A DNA stretch of 18,872 nucleotides from an uncultured Anaerococcus sp. (GTDB taxonomy: Bacteria; Bacillota; Clostridia; Tissierellales; Peptoniphilaceae), in contig URRX01000011.1 of assembly GCA_900550345.1 (NCBI GenBank), positions 1 through 18,872 of the forward strand. The letters run 5' to 3'. A program made the translations under genes and the position numbers. Under the pieces are notes generated by a model. That model was not told where the DNA came from. It ran no database searches and was given only the letters and a program-made list of their open reading frames with translations. Below are positions 13,074 to 18,872 of this stretch, in pieces (position 1 is the first letter of the stretch; every line of letters starts with the position of its first letter).

Positions 13074-15752
13074 TTATTTATTTTTTCTAACACTAATTTT
13101 GTGAACTTCTCCTAAAATTAATGGGATAAAGGCAAGTGCTAGTATTATCAACCATTGCCAAGTGATTAATTCTAATTCAAATAAATTTCTTAATGGTCCT
13201 ACATACATTACAATTAAAAGTAGGGCAAATGATAAGAGATTTGCTTTTATTAATTGTTTGTTTGATCCAATTCCTAATTCTTTTAGGGTATATTTTGTAC
13301 TTCTTACAGAAAACGCTCTTAAAAGTTCGCTTGTAATTAAAGTTGCAAAAACCATTGTGTGGGCCCCTTCTATATTTCCTGGGAAAATCCATTTAAGTCC
13401 TATCAAATAAGATGCTAGAACTGAAAATGTAATTGCTAATGATTGGACAATTAGTGAATTTTTTAAGTCTCCAGAAATTATTGATTCTTTTGGATCTCTT
13501 GGTTGTCTTTGCATTATATCTTTTTCTCCTGGCTCAACTCCAAGGGCAAGTGCTGGGAAAGCATCTGTTACTAGGTTTAACCAGAGTAGTTGGATAGGTG
13601 TAAGTGGAGAAGGTAGGCCAAATAGAATTGATAAAAATACAATCAAAACTTCTGCAATGTTACATGAAAGTAGGAATGAAACAAATTTTCTGATATTTGC
13701 AAAAATTATTCTTCCTTCTTCAACTGCATTTACAATTGTTGCAAAGTTATCGTCAACCAAAATCATATTTGCTGTATCTTTGGCAACGTCAGTTCCTGTA
13801 ATTCCCATAGAAATTCCTATGTCAGCATTTTTAATTGCTGGAGCATCATTTACTCCGTCTCCTGTCATGGCAACTATTTCGCCGTTTTCTTGGAGGGCGT
13901 TTACAAGTTGAACTTTATTTTGTGGAGATACTCTTGCAAAAACTCTTTTTTCTTTGGCAATTTTTCTAATTTCCTCATCACTCATATTATTTAATTCTTT
14001 TCCTTCAATAGCTTGATCTTTGGAATCTGCAATTCCCAAATCTCTTGCTATAGCGAAGGCTGTTTCTAAATAATCTCCAGTAATCATAACAACATCAATT
14101 CCTGATGAGTGACATTCAGAAACTGCTTTTTTAGCCTCAGGTCTTGGTGGATCAATCATTCCAGTAAGTCCAACAAATACCATATCTTTTTCTATATTTT
14201 CACTTGTTAATTCTTCATTTTTTATTGAATCAAATTCTCTAAAGGCATAAGCCATTACACGAAGAGCTTGTTTGGCAAGATTTTTATTTTCATCCATTGC
14301 CTTTTTCTTTAAATCTTCTGTGAAATCTACAATTTGGCCATTCAATAAAATTTTTGAAGAATTTGAAATAATTATATCAGGAGCTCCCTTTGTCATTGAC
14401 TTATAATTTTCTTCAATATTGTGGAAGGTTGTCATCATTTTTCTGTCAGAATCAAAAGGAATTTCTTCAATTCTTGGATGCTTTTCTTCCAAATCTTCTT
14501 GAACTATTCCCCATTTTTCAGAAAATGTAAGCATAGCTCCTTCTGTTGGATCTCCTATAATTTTATATTGGTTATCTTCACGAGTTAAGTCGGCATCGTT
14601 ACACAAAGTTGAAATTTTCATAAGAAGTTTTATATTTTCTTCATCTTCGATTTTTTCATCATCAAGTTTTATTTGGCCTTTTGGTTCGTATCCGCTTCCT
14701 TCAACTTCATATTCTTTTTCATTTGTCCAAACTTTTGTAATGGTCATCTCGTTTTGAGTCAAAGTTCCAGTTTTATCTGAACAAATTGCTGTTGTAGCTC
14801 CTAGTGTTTCTACAGAAACTAGGGATTTTACAATGGCTTTTCTTTCTGCCATTCTGTTCATTCCGATTGATAATACAATTGTTACAACTGCAGTAAGACC
14901 TTCAGGAATTGCTGCAACTGCAAGAGAAACTGCAACCATTAGATTTTCTAAAAGTGAATCGCCAGTTCTAAAATATCCAACAACAAATACAATTATACAA
15001 ACTACAACTACAAGCATTGCCAAAAGTTTTGATAATTTGTTTAATTGTTTTTGTAAAGGTGTATCCTTATCTTCAACTTGGTGAAGACTTGATGCGATTT
15101 TTCCCATTTCTGAATCAGATCCAGTTTGAGTTACAATTCCTTTTCCATGACCGTATGTTACTATTGTTGATGAAAAAGCAAAATTTTCCCTATCACCAAT
15201 TCCTACTTCGCTATCATAAACAGCCTCAGAATTTTTTTCTGCAGCAACTGATTCTCCTGTAAGAGAAGACTCATCTATTTGTAAATTTGATGATTCCAAT
15301 AAACGCATATCAGCTGGAACAATATCTCCAGTTTCAATTACAACAATGTCTCCTACAACCAATTCTTCTGCTTTTACTTTTATTTTTTTGCCATCACGAA
15401 TTACACTTGCTTCGGGTGATGACATTTTTTGCAAGGCCTCAACAGAATCTTCAGCTTTTCCTTCTTGAATAATTGACATAATAGCATTAATTACAACTAT
15501 GGCAATAATTATAAAACATTCAACCTTATCACCAGTAAAAGCTGATACAATAGATGCAACTATCAATAAAATTACCATAGGATCAATAATTTGTTCGGCG
15601 ATTTTTTTGGCTAAAGATTTTTTTGCCTTAGATTCAATTTTATTTGGGCCGTTTTCTTCAAGACGTTTAGCTGCAAGATCTTTTGATAAACCTCTTGAGC
15701 TATCAGAGTCAAGTTTTTTAACAACTTCATTTTTTTGACCTAAATAATCCAT
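13074..15752 (-). CDS. P2-type cation-transporting ATPase, probable Mn2+/Ca2+ exporter
   Basis: The 892-residue P-type ATPase of the Ca2+/SPCA-like class pumps divalent cations out of the cytoplasm. The order is N-terminal cation-ATPase domain, actuator domain with TGES (about 164), M4 with PEGL, phosphorylation site CSDKTGTLTQ (Asp326), KGAPD in the nucleotide domain, TGDGVNDAP (from about 631), and the M6 segment LWLNLVTDAFPALALG, with Asn and Asp that fit a single (site II) ion site. Such pumps are usually named calcium ATPases. Here the mRNA leader is a yybP-ykoY riboswitch, which senses Mn2+, and riboswitch-linked homologues such as Lactococcus YoaB export Mn2+. Mn2+ is therefore the likelier physiological substrate. 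The start follows GGAGG. Confidence 0.92.
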   Translation of the reverse strand: MDYLGQKNEVVKKLDSDSSRGLSKDLAAKRLEENGPNKIESKAKKSLAKKIAEQIIDPMVILLIVASIVSAFTGDKVECFIIIAIVVINAIMSIIQEGKAEDSVEALQKMSSPEASVIRDGKKIKVKAEELVVGDIVVIETGDIVPADMRLLESSNLQIDESSLTGESVAAEKNSEAVYDSEVGIGDRENFAFSSTIVTYGHGKGIVTQTGSDSEMGKIASSLHQVEDKDTPLQKQLNKLSKLLAMLVVVVCIIVFVVGYFRTGDSLLENLMVAVSLAVAAIPEGLTAVVTIVLSIGMNRMAERKAIVKSLVSVETLGATTAICSDKTGTLTQNEMTITKVWTNEKEYEVEGSGYEPKGQIKLDDEKIEDEENIKLLMKISTLCNDADLTREDNQYKIIGDPTEGAMLTFSEKWGIVQEDLEEKHPRIEEIPFDSDRKMMTTFHNIEENYKSMTKGAPDIIISNSSKILLNGQIVDFTEDLKKKAMDENKNLAKQALRVMAYAFREFDSIKNEELTSENIEKDMVFVGLTGMIDPPRPEAKKAVSECHSSGIDVVMITGDYLETAFAIARDLGIADSKDQAIEGKELNNMSDEEIRKIAKEKRVFARVSPQNKVQLVNALQENGEIVAMTGDGVNDAPAIKNADIGISMGITGTDVAKDTANMILVDDNFATIVNAVEEGRIIFANIRKFVSFLLSCNIAEVLIVFLSILFGLPSPLTPIQLLWLNLVTDAFPALALGVEPGEKDIMQRQPRDPKESIISGDLKNSLIVQSLAITFSVLASYLIGLKWIFPGNIEGAHTMVFATLITSELLRAFSVRSTKYTLKELGIGSNKQLIKANLLSFALLLIVMYVGPLRNLFELELITWQWLIILALAFIPLILGEVHKISVRKNK

Positions 15753-15814
15753 TCTACCTCCTAAAAAATTTTTTACAAAAAAGAAAAGACTTCTGGCAAA
15801 TCGCCAAAAGTCTT
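15753..15814 (-). terminator. Riboswitch expression platform: terminator hairpin before the ATPase
   Basis: On the minus strand AGACTTTTGGC (15803-15813) pairs with GCCAGAAGTCT (15787-15797) with one G-U pair, followed by a U-rich stretch CTTTTCTTTTTT. The 5' arm overlaps the 3' part of the aptamer (AGCAAGACTT), so ligand binding can compete with terminator formation. The rest of the interval, up to the ribosome binding site, is A/T-rich spacer. Confidence 0.8.
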
Positions 15815-15885
15815 GCTACCAGATGGTTTATTCAACCGGGTTAAACCGTAATGACGATTGAATAATTAAGCTACTCCCTCTTGTT
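15803..15885 (-). ncRNA. yybP-ykoY family manganese riboswitch
   Basis: The minus strand reads GAGGGAGTAGC (15870-15880), then a helix TTATTCAA/TTGAATAA enclosing GTCATTACGG and AACCCGG, then AGCAAGACTTTTGGC. The GGGAGTAGC and AGCAAGAC...TTGGC blocks at either end are hallmarks of the yybP-ykoY class, which binds Mn2+ and turns on exporters when the metal is abundant. It lies between a promoter and the terminator ahead of the cation ATPase. Confidence 0.88.
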
Positions 15886-15891
15886 GATATA

Positions 15892-15919
15892 ATTATATAT
15901 CAAATATAGGAAAAATCAA
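15892..15919 (-). promoter_or_regulatory. Promoter of the riboswitch-ATPase transcript
   Basis: On the minus strand TTGATT (15914-15919) is followed after 16 nt by TATAAT (15892-15897), inside the palindromic sequence TTGATATAATTATATATCAA. Transcription would start near 15885, at the 5' edge of the riboswitch. Confidence 0.75.
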
Positions 15920-15921
15920 TA

Positions 15922-16425
15922 TTAATTACTAGATGCAGCAGCTGCCGCATCATCTCTGTCTTTCATTTCATTAATGCAAAGACATAAGGCTACAAGAACA
16001 AGACTTAAAGATTCGTCATAAACTCTTAGTTCGTATTGATCTGTAAAAGCGAAAAATTTCTTTTTCATGTCAGCAACTAAATTATTATTATAAAAAACCT
16101 CAAAATCATGATCCATTATGCTACCTTTTAAAGTAAGTTTTTTTCCTTGGTAAGAAATATCAACTTTTCTTTTTAAAAATGATAGTTTTTGATTTATTTC
16201 CATACGACTTCCATCATAAAAATCTACGTAATAAGTTTGGAGAAAAGAAAGAATTTTTTTGGAAATATTAAACAAAATATTTCCATCCATATCTTTTAAC
16301 TTTGCCTTATAACCTACAAATTTAAAATCTTGGTCAAAATAAAATACTTCATTTCCCTTTTCATCCAAAATTGGATACTTATCTGTAATTTTAAAAAATT
16401 TTTCTTTAAAATAATATTTTTTCAT
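15922..16425 (-). CDS. LURP-one-related / YxjI-like (Tubby-fold) protein
   Basis: A 167-residue protein from the chosen start MKKYYFKEKFF. Features of the LURP-one-related family (YxjI/Tubby-like beta barrel) include alternating short strands such as FKITDKYPILDEKGNEVFYF, GYKAKLKDMDGNILFNISKK, and a C-terminal hydrophobic helix (LSLVLVALCLCINEM). It ends in DDAAAAASSN. An in-frame ATG exists 12 nt upstream (16437). The ATG at 16425 is better placed relative to GGAG at 16432-16435, so I chose it. The role of bacterial members is poorly defined, with membrane association or scramblase-like activity proposed by analogy. It is divergent from the potassium uptake genes. Confidence 0.75.
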   Translation of the reverse strand: MKKYYFKEKFFKITDKYPILDEKGNEVFYFDQDFKFVGYKAKLKDMDGNILFNISKKILSFLQTYYVDFYDGSRMEINQKLSFLKRKVDISYQGKKLTLKGSIMDHDFEVFYNNNLVADMKKKFFAFTDQYELRVYDESLSLVLVALCLCINEMKDRDDAAAAASSN

Positions 16426-16449
16426 AAAAAACTCCATTTCTTTGCTAAA

Positions 16450-16542
16450 TTTATACCCTAAAAATTATTTTAAAACAAAATTATAAATTGTTTGTAAAAT
16501 AAATACTTATCATGTTGACATTTGTAATCTAGGGTATAAAAT
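16450..16542. promoter_or_regulatory. Divergent promoters with inverted TAGGGTATAAA boxes
   Basis: TTTATACCCTA (16450-16460) and TAGGGTATAAA (16530-16540) are perfect 11-bp inverted copies about 70 nt apart, each at the -10 of a promoter. Leftward: TTGTTT (16473-16478), 17 nt, TATAAA, for the YxjI-like gene. Rightward: TTGACA (16515-16520), then TAAAAT (16537-16542) after 16 nt, for the potassium uptake pair. The rest of this 160-nt gap is A/T-rich without other clear signals. Confidence 0.6.
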
Positions 16543-16599
16543 TAGATGAGATATCATATAAATAGGATATAATTTATTTTTTATTATTAAGGAAGGAAA

Positions 16600-17967
16600 A
16601 TGAGAAATATTAGAAAAAATAAACAAAATTTTTTGGAAAAATTGTCGGATAAGATTACATTAAATCCACCCTTGTATTTAACTTTGGGTTTTGCAATTTT
16701 AATCCTTATAGGAGGATGTATTTTATCTTTGCCAATTTTTACAAGAAGTGGAAAGTCTACAGATTTGATTGATTCAATTTTTGTAGCAGCATCTGCATCT
16801 TGTGTTACAGGTCTTACTACTGTAAATACGGCTGAGCATTGGAATACTTTTGGTCATATTTGGATTATGATTTTAATTCAAATTGGAGGACTTGGAGTTA
16901 TGACTTTGGCGACTTTATTTCCTTTAATTTTAAGAAAAAAGATTGGTTTAAAATCAAGACAAATTTTAAAGGAGCAATTAAATATTGACACCCTTCAAGG
17001 TATTATGAGACTTTTTAGGTATGTTTTGGTTTTTACTTTTTTGGTAGAATTTTTGGGAGCATTTTTATTATCTCTTCGTTTTGTTCCAATGTTTGGTATG
17101 GGAAAAGGATGGTGGTATTCAATTTTCCATTCAATTTCTGCTTTTTGTAATGCTGGTTTTGATCTTTTGGGGGATTCAATATATCCTTTTAGAAATGATC
17201 CTTTAATAAATATAACCTTGATGAGTCTAATTGTAATTGGTGGACTTGGTTTTATGGTTACTGCAGAAATTTTTAGAAAAAGATCTTTTAAAAAATTATC
17301 TACTCATGCAAAATTAGTTTTAATAATAAGTGCTGTTCTTATTGTAATAGGAAGTCTTGCTTTTTATTTGATAGAAAGACAAGCTGGAGGAGTTTTATAT
17401 CAAGAAGGAATTAAAGGCTCTATAATGCAATCAGCTTTTCAATCTATTTCTGCAAGAACTGCTGGATTTTATTCTGTAAAATTAAATCAAATGCACGACA
17501 CTAGCGTTTTGTTATTAATAGTTTTGATGGTAATAGGGGGATCTCCAGGATCAACTGCCGGAGGATTAAAAACAACTACTTTTGGTATTTTGGTTATTTC
17601 AACAATTTCAATTTTTAAACAAGAAGATGAGGTAACAATTTTTAATAAACATATTGGTTCAAAAACTATTAGAAAAGCTCTCGCAATTATAATGGTTTAT
17701 TTGGGACTAATATTTTTGGTTATTTTTATTTTATCTTTAAGTGAAAACTTTAAAGTTTTAGATATTTCCTATGAAGTAGCATCAGCATTTGCAACAGTTG
17801 GTGCAAGTAGAGGAATTACAGGAGATTTTTCAAATATTGGTAAAATTTTGATAACTTTAAGTATGTATTTAGGAAGAATTGGTCCAATGACAATGGCTTA
17901 TTCATTTGGACTTAAATCAAAAACAAAATATATTAGATATCCAGAAGCAAATATTAGTATAGGTTAG
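16600..17967 (+). CDS. Potassium uptake channel/transporter subunit, TrkH/KtrB family
   Basis: The 455-residue membrane subunit carries K+ (with Na+ or H+ in some members). Four pore-loop regions typical of the family are visible, each with its key glycine: SCVTGLTT, CNAGFDL, RTAGFYS and TVGASRGITG. The gating-loop segment GGSPGSTAGGLKTTT is also conserved. The length fits KtrB/TrkH. The ribosome binding site is AAGGAAGG. The gene for its cytoplasmic regulatory partner follows 9 nt downstream. The ending has no long extra domain. Confidence 0.93.
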   Translation: MRNIRKNKQNFLEKLSDKITLNPPLYLTLGFAILILIGGCILSLPIFTRSGKSTDLIDSIFVAASASCVTGLTTVNTAEHWNTFGHIWIMILIQIGGLGVMTLATLFPLILRKKIGLKSRQILKEQLNIDTLQGIMRLFRYVLVFTFLVEFLGAFLLSLRFVPMFGMGKGWWYSIFHSISAFCNAGFDLLGDSIYPFRNDPLINITLMSLIVIGGLGFMVTAEIFRKRSFKKLSTHAKLVLIISAVLIVIGSLAFYLIERQAGGVLYQEGIKGSIMQSAFQSISARTAGFYSVKLNQMHDTSVLLLIVLMVIGGSPGSTAGGLKTTTFGILVISTISIFKQEDEVTIFNKHIGSKTIRKALAIIMVYLGLIFLVIFILSLSENFKVLDISYEVASAFATVGASRGITGDFSNIGKILITLSMYLGRIGPMTMAYSFGLKSKTKYIRYPEANISIG

Positions 17968-17976
17968 GAGATAAAT

Positions 17977-18642
17977 ATGGATAAAAGTGTAATAGTTTTA
18001 GGACTTGGAAGATTTGGACAAAGAGTTGCAACTAAACTTTTTGAAGATGGACTAGAAGTTATGGCAGTCGACAAAGATTATGATTTGGTTCAAAATATTT
18101 CCGATAAGGTAACAAGCGCTGTTCAATGTGATATTTCAAATGATAAAGCTCTTGAAGAATTGGGAATGGGAAATTTTGATGTGGCAGTAATAGCTACTGG
18201 AGAAAGTTTGGAAGCATCAATGGCTGCAACACTTTTTGCTAAAGATCATGAGGTGAAAAAAATAATTGCCAAAGCAACTTCCAAAAATCACGCAAGAATC
18301 TTGAAAAAAATTGGGGCAGATCAAATTATATTTCCAGAAATTGATATGGGAGAAAAACTTGCTAGAAGTATAGCAGGATCAAATCTTCTTCAATTTTTCC
18401 ATTTTTCTGACGATTATTCTATGATAGAATTAAAAGCCTTTGATGATATAGTTGGAAAAACTTTATCAGAAGTAGATTTTAGAAAAAAATATATGATGAT
18501 GGTAATTGCTTATAAAAGAAATGGTGAAATGATAATAAATCCGGATGCGACTTGGGAAATTGAAAAAGATGATACCCTAGTTTTATTAGGAGATAGTGAA
18601 CACGCAGAAAAATTACAAAAAGAAGTAGATAGATATAAATAA
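17977..18642 (+). CDS. Potassium uptake regulatory subunit, TrkA/KtrA (RCK) family
   Basis: The 221-residue cytoplasmic ring-forming regulator has an N-terminal RCK Rossmann domain with nucleotide-binding motif VLGLGRFGQRV (about 6-16), the acidic end of the second strand (VDKD, about 33-36) and a TATGESLEAS-like loop (IATGESLEAS, about 73-82). A C-terminal RCK_C/TrkA_C domain runs from about residue 135. Binding of ATP/ADP to the Rossmann domain gates the channel in the family. Some RCK_C domains bind c-di-AMP, but this cannot be judged here. GGAG precedes the ATG. The single RCK pair (about 220 residues) means KtrA-type rather than double-length TrkA. Confidence 0.92.
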   Translation: MDKSVIVLGLGRFGQRVATKLFEDGLEVMAVDKDYDLVQNISDKVTSAVQCDISNDKALEELGMGNFDVAVIATGESLEASMAATLFAKDHEVKKIIAKATSKNHARILKKIGADQIIFPEIDMGEKLARSIAGSNLLQFFHFSDDYSMIELKAFDDIVGKTLSEVDFRKKYMMMVIAYKRNGEMIINPDATWEIEKDDTLVLLGDSEHAEKLQKEVDRYK

Positions 18643-18715
18643 ATCTTTTTAGGAAAACGAAAATTATCATTACAATCGTTGGAAATTAAAGGATGAAAAA
18701 AATCGAAAAAAAAGT

Positions 18716-18743
18716 TTGCATTTTTAAAAAATCATGCTATAAT
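18716..18743 (+). promoter_or_regulatory. Strong promoter downstream of the potassium genes
   Basis: TTGCAT (18716-18721), 16 nt, TATAAT (18738-18743) with a TGC extension. The start is expected near 18750. Between the preceding stop (18642) and this promoter I see only A/T-rich sequence with a weak AACGA/TCGTT hairpin. Confidence 0.8.
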
Positions 18744-18749
18744 AATATT

Positions 18750-18862
18750 AGCTAGTAAATAGCTAGGTTTTTCATTATTAATTCCTTATAGTTTTCCCTA
18801 TAGAAAACTAGGACTAACTTATTCTTTTCTATATTATAAAAAGGCCCTTAGAGGTCTTTTTA
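18750..18862 (+). ncRNA. Unassigned structured RNA: small RNA or leader with terminator
   Basis: About 110 nt with no reading frame. It starts with hairpin AGCTA/TAGCT (18750-18764). It then has a stem TAGTTTTC/GAAAACTA (about 18789-18809) extended by TCC/GGA after a 3-nt bulge. It ends in a terminator-like hairpin AAAAGGCC/GGTCTTTT (about 18838-18860) followed by T-rich sequence. It could be a free small RNA or an attenuator/ligand-binding leader of a gene beyond the window. I do not recognise a known class. Confidence 0.5.
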
Positions 18863-18872
18863 TTTTGCCTAA

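Noticed and set aside
13162..15738. Several open frames of 60-84 codons on the strand opposite the cation ATPase
   Set aside because: They lack ribosome binding sites and recognisable proteins, and they lie antisense to a strongly conserved ATPase. They are shadow frames.
16563..16572. Second -10-like TATAAT just before the TrkH-type gene
   Set aside because: There is no matching -35 at the right distance and no TG extension. The TTGACA promoter at 16515 is better supported.

Overview
The window is AT-rich DNA (A/T-rich codon choice, poly-A/poly-T intrinsic terminators, strong AGGAGG-type ribosome binding sites, TTGNNN/TATAAT promoters with frequent TGn extensions). This fits a low-GC Firmicute. 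The mix of a maltodextrin operon, a dimethylargininase-like enzyme, short chromate-family transporter proteins and Ktr/Trk potassium uptake is compatible with an anaerobic coccus of the Peptoniphilaceae type (for example Anaerococcus), but that placement is inference only.

Region 1 (1-7048, + strand) is one maltodextrin operon: a promoter with an adjacent LacI-type operator, a lipoprotein solute-binding protein, two CUT1 permeases, a LacI-family regulator, a GH77 4-alpha-glucanotransferase and an MsmX/MalK-type ATPase, closed by a terminator. A hairpin with a poly-U tract between the binding protein and the first permease probably lowers expression of the membrane genes relative to the binding protein.

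Region 2 (7049-9481) holds a DDAH-like amidinohydrolase with its own terminator and a MATE-family efflux protein with a near-consensus promoter. Region 3 (about 9482-9745) is a non-coding, imperfectly palindromic, MITE/REP-like element between convergent genes. Region 4 (9747-12187) has a leftward GNAT-HAD gene pair, divergent from two overlapping genes for a short-chain chromate-type transporter pair.

Region 5 (12192-13069) is the most interesting. It has a 95-residue unknown protein and then two tandem, diverged copies of a compact locus. Each copy encodes a peptide of about 30 residues with one membrane segment. Each has an extended -10 promoter, a bidirectional terminator, and a convergent minus-strand promoter that would make an RNA of about 60 nt. 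Short direct repeats place antisense complementarity over the peptide start codon. This is the architecture of the par/Fst type I toxin-antitoxin system of plasmid pAD1. The repeat sequences differ between the copies, so each antisense RNA should recognise only its own toxin mRNA. In both copies the predicted 5' end of the mRNA can pair perfectly over 10 bp with the end of the reading frame.

Region 6 (13074-15919, - strand) is a P2-type cation ATPase preceded by a yybP-ykoY (manganese) riboswitch with a terminator, which suggests Mn2+ export. Region 7 (15922-18642) has a leftward LURP-one/YxjI-like protein, divergent from a TrkH/KtrB-TrkA/KtrA potassium uptake pair. Region 8 (18643-18872) has a strong promoter and about 110 nt of structured non-coding sequence ending in a terminator, either a small RNA or the leader of a gene outside the window.
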